Shown: positions 1 to 10,786 of the stretch, piece by piece
Layout: each line of letters opens with the position of its first letter
Position numbering within the stretch: position 1 is the stretch's first letter
Origin: Fragilaria radians
Taxonomy: Eukaryota > Bacillariophyta > Fragilariophyceae > Fragilariales > Fragilariaceae
Reading direction: 5' to 3'
DNA length: 64,000 nt
NCBI GenBank assembly: GCA_900642245.1
Contig: CAAAJI010000002.1
Span: 202,786-266,785, forward strand
Made by a program: the position numbers and the translations under genes
Notes under the pieces: model-generated
What the model saw: only the letters and a program-made list of their open reading frames with translations
Databases searched by the model: none
What the model was told of the DNA's origin: nothing

Positions 1-1096
1 TTATAAGAACTATTAGGATCATCTGGTACTAGCATCTCAAGAGAAGGGACCAATCGATCTGCAGGATCCGTACAATCTTTTACTGGTAAAGTACTCTTAT
101 CGTTTGAGCTCGGAAGGAAGCTAAGCAAATGTCTCATGGCTCTCAGAGCTGCCACATCATTAGGAAAACTATTATGGGCAACACCGCTTTTGCTGGTATG
201 AGCTATGGAACCTCCAAGCTCTTCCTTCGTGACATCTTCGTTGGTGACAGTTTTTACAACTTCAGGGCCCGTGACAAACATGTAGGACGTGTTGTCGACC
301 ATGAATATGAAATCAGTTATTGCAGGGCTATAAACTGCTCCGCCGGCACATGGACCCATTATGACACTTAGTTGTAAATAACCTTGTGAGTCATGCACCA
401 AAACCAAGTGTTTTTGAGAAAACAGTGTATTTACCTTATTTGTGGAATGACACCCGAGGCGTCCACATTCGCCTGGAAAACGTCGGCATATCCTCCAAGC
501 GAATCTACTCCCTCCTGAATGCGAGCTCCACCAGAATCGTTAAGGCCAATCACTGGTGCTCCAACACGCATGGCCATAGTCATCACTTTCATCATCTTTT
601 CTGCATGAGTTTCTGATAACGATCCTCCAAAAACGGTAAAGTCTTGACTAAAGGCATAAACTAGTTTTCCATCCACTAATCCATGTCCTGTAACAATACC
701 ATCTCCAGGTATATGCGACTTATCCATGTCAAACTCTGTGCAACGATGTGATTTGAGTTGATCAAGTTCTCGAAATGTGCCTGCATCAAAAAGAAGTTCT
801 AATCGTTCTCTTGCAGTAAGGGACCCTCGTGCATGCAGCTTTTCTATGCGCTTTACTCCTCCACCTAAAAGCGCTTTCTGTCGCTCTTCCGCCAATAGTT
901 GCCGAAAGGCACCCTTGATAAGAGATGGATCCCGAGGCTTACTCTGAAGCTCTTGTTGCGCCTGGCTGCTTTGCATCCATTTAGAAGTGTCATGAAAGTA
1001 AGCTTTTCCTCCAATTGTTGAAGTCAGTCGCCATGGCGCTTTATTGAGTATGGAAGATGACAGATGCCGATTTAGTTTAATCGCATAACTCGACAT
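1..1096 (-). CDS. PCCB: Propionyl-CoA carboxylase beta subunit, N-terminal part (runs off window)
   Basis: Biotin-dependent carboxyltransferase subunit that moves the carboxyl group from biotin to propionyl-CoA, giving methylmalonyl-CoA in the mitochondrial matrix. Exon 1 is 1096-435. A 68-base GT-AG intron (434-367) follows, and exon 2 runs from 366 past the window start. The join reads ...VIPQI-SVIMGPCAGGAVYSP, which restores the conserved beta-subunit core. Visible family motifs are GSLTARERLELLFD, the GLNDSGGARIQEGVDSL oxyanion region and GPCAGGAVYSP. The first 35 or so residues are basic and Ser/Leu-rich without acids, fitting a mitochondrial presequence. About 342 of the usual 540 residues are present; the C-terminal part lies outside the window. 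A methylcrotonyl-CoA carboxylase beta subunit is the main alternative, but the motif spelling fits PCCB better. Confidence 0.93.
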
Positions 1097-1809
1097 GGTA
1101 GCGTGTAATTGAATGTTAAATTGTTTGACTTGATTTGTTTGTGGGAGAGAGAAACAAAAGCCATTTCATCGGATGCGAACACTAGTACTAAGAACTTTTA
1201 TGCATGTAGATAGATATCAAGCAGTACCGATACATTTTTCCGAATCCGATTCCAGATCGATTCCTCAGGTCACCGGTACACACTGTATGTAGCCTCGTAC
1301 CACTCTATCTAAAGTGACAGTGTCATGGATGCGAACACCGGTGTTGAGTCCCGGTATATTCTTCACAATTTACGATGGGGGTATAAAAGAAAGTTACCTC
1401 AATGAGAACCAACGAAACAAGCGAAGAATGCAATTGATAAAGAATCTAGTTCGCTTTCTGAATGTTCTCGTTCGGCCTATCTGTAAATTATGACTCATGA
1501 CCTCGAAGGATGAAAATGACGAACGACAACAAAAAGTGAAAGCAACTATAATACGGCTTTGTTTTTCATGTTGCTGAACTTTTTGCTTACTCAGAGCGCA
1601 ACAATTGTATAACTGGTAATCTCCAGAGCTGCGATCGAGTTCCATTATGCTTCAGACAAGACACATTTTATTTTCTGACAGCCAAAAAACGATAATGTGT
1701 TATCAAAATCTAGTTCAGGATAATTACGTAAAAATCAATTACTCATTTAAGCAGTATAACTATGTATGACTTAAAATCATGTCCACTTTAAAAGTATTTC
1801 CCTGCCGTC
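1097..1809. other. Intergenic region with a short direct repeat
   Basis: No convincing gene. An 83-codon minus-strand frame (1394-1645) has no family resemblance and looks like chance. A 12-base word, GGATGCGAACAC, occurs near 1170 and again near 1326, in the stretch upstream of the PCCB start. It could be a promoter element, but nothing else supports that. Confidence 0.4.
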
Positions 1810-3288
1810 TCAGTTTTTCCCCCTTAATATTAAAATTTGTTTCATTATCTTGTCTCGTATCGTCTTATCAATCGGCGGAGGTGGCTTAGGGAAGCATATA
1901 GAAGCCCCGCTTTGTTCCAACTGTTCTCTATCTGCATCGAAATGAGCGGATACTCCAAGAAATAAAGTTTGAAGATCTCGGGATTGTACCAGTTTCTTAA
2001 TCTCAGCAATCAGAGCAGATCCGGAGTAGTGATAGCGTTGCAAAGTAGAGGAAGTAGGGATATGTTGGAGACGCTCTTCAACTAGTACAAGGTCAAACAT
2101 ACATTTTGCTCCCAATCGTTTCATACAATTCAAAACTTCATCGCTTGTTCTTGCCTGAGTGATACACGCATTAGGGAGGATTTGGCGTAGTGCCTTTGCA
2201 AAAAGACTTCGACATAAATCGTGTGGATCAACCACCATAATCCGTTTAAGCTCATGGCGTATCAAACTTTGCACAATGTATTCATCTTCGGTCTCATCTG
2301 CGAAGAATTTAGGATTAGAAAAGAGAACTGTACTTCGTGGCACCGAACAGCGTACCATCCGACCTGTTCCAGTAGGTAATAACTCGGTCGATGGAGTAGA
2401 CAGAAGCTTTAAAGCTTGTAATTTGAAAGACTCCAACTCGGCTGGAGAATACCAGTTCTTTTTCATCTGATTTGAATGGCACGCGAATTCAATGACGGAT
2501 ATACGAGCATCAAAACGAACTCGTTTTGACTTCCCAGAATGTTCACTCAATGTAGTTGAAGCAACTGATGGCAAAGATTCCAACGATTTGTTCCGGAGAA
2601 TGGACGAAATCGGTTTGCGTTCCATACAATTGAGATTATGTGGTGTAAGTGTTGAGGGAACTATGTTGGCTCTCACAGGAAGTGCACAATTGTTTTGAGA
2701 TGAAGTTTCCTCGTTGCATTGAGAAGGAGTTATTTTGGAAGTAGAATAGAATGAATTGTATTTGATATCATTCTGGATTGCACAGCGACGAAAAGCTGGT
2801 ATTAGAAAGTGTGAGCCATTACCTTCGATGTCAAGGCTTCCAGTATCAGGAAGACAGCTCAATGGTGGAATTTCGAGGAACATTTTCGGATTAAAGCTTT
2901 TCACACAAACTGGTGATGCTTCATTATTTGGGTTGCATTTACTTTCAATCTTTCGAAAGCGAGGAGAAATCGATAGTGTTATGGGGTGGACTTTAAGATC
3001 ACTAATGGAATCTGACGAAGGAAATTTCCGATGTGCCTTCATATTGTCTTCATGGATAGCCGCGATATCTTGAGTTAGGTCCTTAGCTTCGATCTTTTCG
3101 TGCAACACAGGAAAAATCACTCTACGATTGGGAGCAACGGGATGAGTCATTTTGGAACAATGATTAGGATGGGATTGAGATAAAAGCCGTTCTGTATGAT
3201 CTTTCTTCTTATTCTCTGTCATATCGCATCTTCTTGGAGTGAGAAAATGTGCGTTCTCTGAGGGAAGAATCACTTTTAGATTGTTCAT
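1810..3288 (-). CDS. Protein with C-terminal degenerate response-regulator receiver domain
   Basis: A 492-residue protein. Residues about 345-475 follow the receiver (CheY-like) order: RIMVVD acidic pocket (D354), FDLVLVEERL where the phospho-acceptor aspartate should be, FLGVSAH with the conserved Ser, and CFPKP with the conserved Lys (K468). The acceptor Asp is replaced by Glu404, so this is probably a pseudo-receiver that cannot take phosphate and may mimic the phosphorylated state. Upstream, at about 258-300, is a KRVRF...NWYSPAEL...FK block of a kind seen in many diatom proteins of unknown role; KRVRF also resembles a PP1-docking RVxF motif. The rest is low-complexity and Ser/Asn-rich. 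The start may lie further upstream: a 34-base exon at 3483-3450 with a GTACGT donor joins in frame to an acceptor at 3318, adding MDRLETMSEDIDTNVLSFGHQ. No histidine kinase is nearby. Confidence 0.75.
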   Translation of the reverse strand: MNNLKVILPSENAHFLTPRRCDMTENKKKDHTERLLSQSHPNHCSKMTHPVAPNRRVIFPVLHEKIEAKDLTQDIAAIHEDNMKAHRKFPSSDSISDLKVHPITLSISPRFRKIESKCNPNNEASPVCVKSFNPKMFLEIPPLSCLPDTGSLDIEGNGSHFLIPAFRRCAIQNDIKYNSFYSTSKITPSQCNEETSSQNNCALPVRANIVPSTLTPHNLNCMERKPISSILRNKSLESLPSVASTTLSEHSGKSKRVRFDARISVIEFACHSNQMKKNWYSPAELESFKLQALKLLSTPSTELLPTGTGRMVRCSVPRSTVLFSNPKFFADETEDEYIVQSLIRHELKRIMVVDPHDLCRSLFAKALRQILPNACITQARTSDEVLNCMKRLGAKCMFDLVLVEERLQHIPTSSTLQRYHYSGSALIAEIKKLVQSRDLQTLFLGVSAHFDADREQLEQSGASICFPKPPPPIDKTIRDKIMKQILILRGKN

Positions 3289-5124
3289 TTGATGCCCAAA
3301 AGAAAGTACGTTAGTGTCTTATTATCTTCAAGATGTTATGTTGTGCAGTTTGAAGTTCGCATTTTAAATGATATTGGAATTCGCGTCGAATGGTTCTGCA
3401 TACAAGAACAAAGATGAATGAGAATCAATATCGGGGTTTTCTTACGTACCAATATCTTCAGACATTGTCTCCAGCCTATCCATGTTCCCAAAGTTTGATG
3501 TGTTAAACGTAAATCGTGAGCCTGATGGACATTCTGTAATCATCGTTATTGAATTGTACGTGCTTGTCCTCTATCCTATGCTCTTGTTGATTATTGATTA
3601 CTCACTACACCTCAAAAGGGGTTTGTAAAAAGTAGTATTCTTTTTAAGTTGGCATCAACGTTCTGTTCTAGTCCACAAAACGTGGGTAGTACACATTCCT
3701 CGTAAAATGAAGACATCGCAACAAAGAATAGACATGAAGTAATTATGAGAAGCAACTTTTCATTTCACGTTTCGGGTTTAATTCAAAGTTTAGATTTTGG
3801 TGCCAGATGGTATTAGTATCTTCAGAACCTTTGCATATAATTCATGTTTTTTGATGACACATCGACGAGTAACAGGTAAAGCCAATGACTGCACAAAAGA
3901 ATACAACGAAACGCTAGTACTACAGTATCATTTTCATGATCTCTGCGATATTTTTGGATCCATCAAAAGGACAAATATTCATTGGACAACATGTATACAC
4001 GATAGCATTGCTGATGGGTTGTTGCATGAGTAATTAAACTTACAAATATATTCCTCATGTCAAAAGGTAAGGCCGAAAGGCTGTTCTTGCCTTAAGGATT
4101 ATGACAAGTTTGATGTTACTGCGTAAGAGTTGATACTTGATGAAAATGATCAATTTTCATTATTCATAGCAGCAACTACATAGGTATTTACTGAGTTAGT
4201 GTTCAAATAGGGTTTAGCTGTCAGCAGCATAATTGGATCTCGGTTGAACTGCATGTTTAATGGCACAAAGATTACACATGGAAGCATATGCCACATTAGC
4301 AAATATAGTTGGCAAGGATAGCTGATGCACAAGATATCAAAAAGAAAAAGAAACGCCCAAGGTATGGGAATGTAATCCTTATGCAATTGATACCCTATGC
4401 ATGCAGCAGAATCTTTTCAGCGACAGAATCAACGATCAATGCAAAACGTCCCATTGAGATTGAGTGTTCCCGGACCTGATTCAACGAAAGGGTATGATTC
4501 AAGTTTATTAATCTGAATCTTCTGTGGAATTGTATCAATGGGGCTGCAAATGTGATTGATCTTAAGATGTTATACATTATGAAAATAGCTTAAAATATTC
4601 TGAGCTTTCACAAAAAGCAATGTATCATTTGACTTTGTATTTGCCAGAAATTGGCCGACTAATCAATTCATTTGATAGGCAAACTATTGGTTAGATTTGG
4701 GTGTAATGCTTTCATTGTGTCATGATCCACAGTGCTGTATAGGAATCTTACATTTTTAATGCGTGTAATGCCTCCAATTTGTTGATCAATAGTAGTAGTA
4801 TTGAGCAAATGGTGAAAGTTGAACTGGATAATTCCAAATTCTTTCCAAGCTAATTGATGCTACCTAGCTGTCTAATTCTACTTGCCTCGTTATCCAATGC
4901 AATGTAGGTCATTCAACAAGGCCAAGGAATCTTGCAAGTGGAGATTCTACGATCGCATCTACAATTCAAGAAACAAGACGTACGGATATAATTCGAGAAA
5001 TACGGAAAAAAGCTTAGATAGGTATAGTGCTGTAATTGCGTCAAGAAGAATAAGGTTGAAAGGTAAATTTGGAAAGCAATCCAATGATTGCATCCATTAC
5101 GCTGCTTGAGCGTCGAAATGCAAT
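3289..5124. other. Intergenic region, 1.8 kb
   Basis: Apart from the possible upstream exon of the pseudo-receiver gene (3450-3483, minus), I see no gene. Frames at 3797-4033, 4150-4577 and 4882-5109 are AT-rich chance openings without recognisable motifs. Confidence 0.4.
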
Positions 5125-6353
5125 CTACTTGGATTTAAAGTAGGTGGTTATCCATCGATCAAAATCATCCCATTCGAATTGCAAATGATCACCATCGAAT
5201 TGTTCATAGTAGTTTTTACCCTGCTCTTCGGCTGTCTTGAGTCCAAACAAGTCACGTTGGTACCATGCAGTTTGGTTCCTTGGCAATATGACAGAGAATG
5301 GATGGTCCGGGTCGGGAGCACCCCATTGCTCTCCCTCGGGAGGCCACACCATATGATCTTGACTAGCCAAGACCCAAATGAATTTTTCAGTCCTAGACCA
5401 ATTTTCACGCAGCGTCTGGTTGATATTATTGGCAACCTCATTATTCCATCGTGCCAGTTGCGAAAACTGTTGGTAGGTGGAAATTCGGATGGTCGAGGAT
5501 CTCTCCAGTAATTTGCTTGGAACGAGTGTTGCTGGGCGTACTCTGTGTAGGCTGCGCGGCTGGCCTGTTCCATGAGCAAATCACAAATGGAGGGCAGATG
5601 GACAGATGCGGATGGTCGACAATAGGGAACTGCACCCTCACCTGCGTTAACACCATTAATGCTAATGAAGGAATGGACAGGTGGATCATTGTATTTTGCG
5701 ATGTAACCACGAATGACGTTATTGCCTTGTGAAAATCCTAAAGCTTGAAATCCGTTTCGGTATTGAGGATCGTTTCGTATGTGAGTAGCAAATAAATCTA
5801 CCGATGCATCCATATTAAGGAAATATCCACTGTTAGTATCTTGCGTTTGTGTGTTTCCCATGGGAACACAAGTGACATTAATGTATAAGCATTCATCACT
5901 TAGAAGTCGAGAGATTCGTTCTGTAACGTGTTGTATACCTTCATTAAAGCATGAATCTCCCATACCATGAGCAACAGCAATAGGAACTCCTAATTTCTGT
6001 GAGTCCCGACGTAGACGACGCTGCTTCTCTAATCCAATGCTGTACGGAGTATTCATTGGTGATGGATTTATCAATAAGTTATGATGTTCTGCCCAGTCGT
6101 AAAGCTCTTGACTCATTGCCACCGGATCTCGTAGGAGCTGCTTCACCTTGTGACATAACACAGGGTGGACGGCTTCGTCATCAAACGTCGAACATTCACG
6201 CCAAAGCGGTACTGTTTCCTCAGGTTGTTTGTCTAATGTCAACGCTGCATTTCCTGCGATCGATTGGAGTATCCCATTGATCACAACGAACCGAATGAAC
6301 CGCTTTAAATGCATGAGAAATATTGGTACGTTGGAATGAATTATTAAATTCAA
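5125..6353 (-). CDS. PPT1: Palmitoyl-protein thioesterase with an apparent one-base frameshift
   Basis: Lysosomal/vacuolar alpha/beta hydrolase that removes palmitate from cysteines of proteins being degraded. The likely start is Met at 6314 (14th codon), which opens a signal peptide (hydrophobic stretch ending IAGNAAL). Seen in order: VAHGMGDSCF, the nucleophile elbow LGFSQGNNV, NGVNAGEGAVPYC, then QANYWRDPRPSEF. At about 5475-5480 the family frame jumps: the original frame drifts into nonsense, while the next frame continues with YQQFSQLARWNNEV, the catalytic Asp in WVLASQDHMVWPPEG and the catalytic His in GDHLQFEW, ending at TAG 5125-5127. Restoring one base near 5478 would give a single enzyme of normal length with all three catalytic residues. 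It may be a sequencing or assembly deletion, or a real lesion that removes Asp and His. Confidence 0.9.
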
Positions 6354-6535
6354 TGTGTCCGAAGGTGTTTTTAGAATTTTAATTTCTCTACGGGAATGAG
6401 CAGTGGGTCAGTTAAACAATATACAACGCAGGACCACCTTCGAGTTAATTCGAGCAACATTGTTTTTCTAGATTTTTTTAGCAGGTTCACATCACAACGT
6501 ATCTACTGTCTCCAGCAAAACTAGTATATTTTTGG

Positions 6536-7108
6536 ATGATACTTTCTTTGCGATGCAACAAACTAAAAATGAACAGTGCCCAGATTGTGGATGATGAAAG
6601 CAACAACGAACACCAAAGTGAACGTAGCCGAAAAGTTGCAAGTTCCGATGGAGGTAAACATCCTCGGGCTTTATCTAGTCAACAACCGATAGAAGAAGGA
6701 AAATCGTTGAAACGACAACGTTGGACAGAGTTAACAGCCGTCGGTCAAATCCTTGCTGATGAAATAGTACACCACCTTGAAACAAAGAAGGGAAAGCTGT
6801 CTCAAAGTGAGGAGGAACAACTTTGTGCGTGGAAAGAAAATGTCCAAAATCGAATCTACCATCAAACATCGCTTGTCCTAGAAAACGTGAATTTAGCAAC
6901 GGAACTACGGGATATGCGGCGAAAAGTAGAACTAACACGGGATGACATCATGATCCTTCGCACACAAACAAAGCTTTTTCGTGATGAAGCAATGAGGCTA
7001 GATGAAACGTTTGAGAAGGTTGAGGAAGAATCACAAGTATTTCATGATGCAAGCCGTTTTTTGTCAGCGCTACAAACGTTGGCTCAAAATTCACCCTCCG
7101 ACATGTAA
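6536..7108 (+). CDS. Coiled-coil protein of unknown function
   Basis: A 190-residue single-exon frame. The first Met (6536) is followed at codon 12 by MNSAQIVDDES, an equally good start (6569). Residues 1-60 are hydrophilic and disordered with a KSLKRQRW basic patch. Residues about 75-175 are Glu/Lys/Leu-rich heptads (for example ENVNLATELRDMRRKVELTR) predicting a long coiled coil. No catalytic motif is visible. The size and shape recall small kinetochore or tethering subunits, but I cannot assign it. It is tail-to-tail with the CPBP protease gene, with 93 bases between stops. Confidence 0.7.
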   Translation: MILSLRCNKLKMNSAQIVDDESNNEHQSERSRKVASSDGGKHPRALSSQQPIEEGKSLKRQRWTELTAVGQILADEIVHHLETKKGKLSQSEEEQLCAWKENVQNRIYHQTSLVLENVNLATELRDMRRKVELTRDDIMILRTQTKLFRDEAMRLDETFEKVEEESQVFHDASRFLSALQTLAQNSPSDM

Positions 7109-7201
7109 GACTAATGTATATTCGATTATCAATCATTCATCTTGATGCTTTGAAGTTAGAATAATTAGTAATGTTTAGAAGCGATAGCGTTGTACCTATT
7201 T

Positions 7202-8678
7202 TCAAGTATGATGTGTTTGTATACAGAGTATCAAGTTAAGGAATTCTGGTAGGCTTAATCGATTGGAGGTTTCTTTTGATTCATACATTTCTTTTCTTTT
7301 CAAGATTAGTCGGTCGAATAGTTCGCTGACAACTCCTTGGGTCGGCTGCAGTGTATCGTGCAAAAATAAGTACGAAATGGCTCTCTGCACGTCTGACTTG
7401 GAAAGTGACTCTGCATGATTCTTGTCAAAAGTGTAGAACAAACGACGAAAGAATGCAAGCTTTTCTACCGATAATCTCGAGCCCACCTCGTGCTTGATCT
7501 TTCTAATCTCGTTCAATTCTTTATCCTCAATCCGATGATTAACTGCAATTTCAACGTAGTCCGCTTGATCGTTAGCCCGCATCCAAGTTTCCATTAAAAC
7601 ATGTTGATCATACAAAGTGTGCGCAATCATTGAAGGTATGAGATTTCCTCCAGATAATATAAGCACAATGCCTAGCCAAAAGCCCAACAAGCTTTGATGC
7701 AGAACCATGACTTCATTCTCCCCTTTGGGTGCTGACGGAGAGTGATGAACTACACCAAAAAGAGCTGCTTGCAGTGTAAGTGCTATAAGCACAGAGTGTG
7801 AAAGATAGTATACACCACTCGAAATCATTCCACGAAAGATGACTTCTTCAGAAATCCCACTGAAAACTGAAACTAAAGTCCCGGCAAGCATTGCATCTTT
7901 GATAGAAGTTTCTGCTTCCCCTATAGAGTTCGTGAGTCTTTCCCTTGATGACATGTTACCTCTCTCTCTTCTACCAAATAAGTTCATTACCAAAGCTTAA
8001 CGAAAAATGTCAGTGCCCATTTCAAGCTTATCTTGCCTGTTTTTCTCAGCACTTACTGATTGTGCTAAAATGTACATTGGCCATATTTCGCCTCTCGGAG
8101 CTTTCAATAAAGTTTCCAATATATATCATGGGAGCGGCAGCCAGAATTCCCTGCGCAACAATCAAAAGCCAAGCCATAGATTCTGTTGGGAATAAAAATC
8201 CATAATGCGTCGAGCCGTCCCATCGAATTGAGTTGACATCATGCCCAGAATAAGTTAAAGCAATCATGCTGAAGAATATGCATGTGATCAAACTAGCGGC
8301 TTGAGTCATCACTATGCTTTGAATTAATCCCAAGTTTACACCTTTATGAGACTTTGAACTTTTCTTTAAATAATATTTCGCCTCGATCTTTTGCTCCATG
8401 TCGGCTGAGCCGGCCAAGTTATCCCTGTAATTTAGAAGTGTTCGAGGAGGTGTGGTGGTACTCATGACACATGTACTACTTGCTTTCTTCACAGAATTAC
8501 TAACCCGATAGGCAAAGACAAATGGCATCCAATTCATGAGTAGCGCTAACCATATCGTGAGACTTTTCATTTGATATTGCGTTGTAGACCTTGAAGAATT
8601 AATCAAAGTCAACTTTTTGATCTCGATTACAAATTTCAATACTTTTTCGTTTGACACTTCATGTGGGATAGATGTCAA
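7202..8678 (-). CDS. CPBP (CAAX amino-terminal protease) family intramembrane protease
   Basis: Membrane-embedded metalloprotease of the CPBP/Rce1-related family. Two exons: 8678-8057 and 7995-7202, split by a 61-base intron with a perfect GTAAGT donor (8056) and AG at 7997-7996. The join STI-TLVMNLFGRR keeps the frame. Family motifs all lie in exon 2: SEEVIFRG (EExxxR), FGVVHH and SMIAHTLYD, with hydrophobic segments between them. The more likely start is Met at 8570, giving MKSLTIWLALLMNWMPFVFA, a signal-peptide-like opening that could start a plastid or ER presequence (about 435 residues). After the protease core, the tail FDKNHAESLSKSD resembles a degenerate EF-hand loop. Substrate unknown; in plastids, relatives act in thylakoid biogenesis and stress responses. 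Confidence 0.85.
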
Positions 8679-10786
8679 AATTAAAAAAAAACGAAATCGG
8701 AATTTTGCGATGTCAACCGTGCACGTTGAGAATATTCCGTTTCAAACACGTTAACATTTCATCGGTGTCAAAACATCAATACCAGAATGACCTCAATTTG
8801 TTGCGATGCTTCACGAGTCATAGAAGTGTGAGTAAATGTATCAAACACTAAACTGAGTGGAACGCTGAAAGTGGCTAGAATTCATGATTTCCTTAATCCA
8901 TCATACGTTGCTAAAACAGTGTCGGCAGTTTAAAAAAATTACTTAGTCGACAAAATTTTCTCATAATGCTGATTGGTTGGGCTAACTTTGATAAAAAGAC
9001 GAGAGTGTTGTCGCTACACTCCTATTGATGATCTAAAGTACCAATAAAGCAATGATGGATCTAGGAGAGTGTAGGATAGAGTAATTGATATGATTATTAT
9101 TGATCAAACTGGTTAAATTTCAAAATAATGAATGCTGAAACACGACATTCTGACTCATTAAGCTGAGTATTCACATTCCATATGTGTACTGTAGTTCCCT
9201 TCAGTATCATTTTTAAACTTTCCCAACACTCCTGTGCTGCTTCAATGAGTCCATTGTTGCTGCTTCATTTGACATTCTTTTTTCATTATGTCCATTCGAT
9301 ATTTGTAGAACAAGGTGCCATGAAGTGGCTTTGTGAGGAAATCACCAATCATGTGCTGGGACCCACAGTGCTCAATTGTAACTTCTTTTGTTGATGCAGT
9401 CTTTGATAAAGAAGTATCTCACATTGATATGCTTTGTTCTCTCACTACTAGACAGTTTACAGTTATTTTCCAAGATGATAGCACTTTTGGTGTCTTGGTG
9501 GCCTTTGACTCCAGGGATTAGAGTCTGTGTGAATGCAAGTTGTATCCATTTCTGTTTCAAGCTGTCCAAGATAATTGTTATCCGTGGTGTTGTTAGGGAC
9601 ATTATTTGGTACAATTTCATAAGTGATGCTCTCACCACTACATGATGTCATCACAGTTCTTATCTGAAGTTACTTATGCATATTGCCAGCTATTTTGAAC
9701 CAATTTTGTCATGGATAAGCATTTCTGTAAGCACACATACGTAAACCAATTGGATAACTACTTTTTCGTGTACAATTCCTGGACAATTTGCTGCCAAGCT
9801 CGCTTTCGAAATGAATATAGCTTTCATCTACTCTTTTAATTGTATAAATGACGTTTACATATCCTAGTACGTTGAAAACATTAGATTTATACTGGCAACT
9901 CCTTCATTCGGCATCGTCGGTCGTCTGCTCCATTAGAGTGTATAGTCAAGCTTCTTAGTGTCAACACTTATCATACTTTGGGTTACTAGCCTCATGCTCG
10001 ATTCTTTACCAATCACGCTGATTCAAAGGTTTCATAATTTCCGAAATTGCTATTCTAACTGTGTCAAATCCTATACATATTCAAACTTACAATCAAAGGC
10101 TTATGAAGTCTTCTTAATTCTTACAGTTTTTGGGACTTCCCATTTTCTTTGTGTTGGAGCTCTATTTAAAACGTTAAGGCCTCTGGCCTTTTAGTCTCTA
10201 GGAATGCTTGATAGATTAAGACAAACAATGCATGCGTTCTGAACTTTTGGTATCAATATGTATAGTCTTATACCTATATATTTCTGTGCTTAAAAAAGCA
10301 TGAGACTAGTAAAAAGGTAATTTACATTTATCCATTAGCTCAAAAGCTTTGTGTTTTGAAATTTTATTCACCATTGATGTTTGAAAAGAAGCTCTAGCCT
10401 TTTTCTAACGAGAGGATTTGAATGAAAAAAGCACTTTTGATCCCTGTGAGTCTAGCTATTCAATATAGTCATTGACGGTCATGAGAAATTTTGAAAAAAG
10501 GATAGTTTTCTTGACTTCAAGATGTTACTTATTCATAAACTGATTAATGCTCATAGGAAGATCATTCACATAAACATTGTTACACTTAAATGTGTTATAA
10601 GTACTGCTGAATCACACATTCCGAAAGAAGATACGAATCAAGAATCTAAGACAAGGAATGATCTGTTAGGAAAAACAATCCAATCCAGTTTATCCCGCTA
10701 CAATATATCTTTTTCAGCACTAATACACTTGTAATGTATTCATTCAAAAAGAGTTTATGAGCTTTTGCTAAAAAATGCATAGTTAT
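8679..10786. other. Gene-poor AT-rich region containing copia debris
   Basis: No host gene seen. It holds a decayed retroelement piece on the minus strand (listed separately at 9300-9660). Many short frames on both strands lack motifs; the minus strand to the right of the RNase H relic may contain the rest of the same element, too decayed to read. Confidence 0.4.
9300..9660 (-). pseudogene. Ty1/copia RNase H fossil
   Basis: The minus-strand frame across 9638-9372 contains DTKSAIILENN followed by SERTKHINVRYFFIKDCI, the conserved end of copia RNase H (catalytic-site D and the TKHIdvRyhFikd block). In the neighbouring frame, EHCGSQHMI-type residues continue, showing frameshifts. No flanking LTR is visible. 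This is an old inactive fragment, separate from the larger element at 29-33 kb. Confidence 0.6.

Noticed and set aside
1394..1645. 83-codon minus-strand frame upstream of PCCB
   Set aside because: No family motif; composition like the surrounding non-coding DNA.
3797..4577. Several 60-80-codon frames on both strands
   Set aside because: AT-rich, no motif, overlapping each other; consistent with chance.
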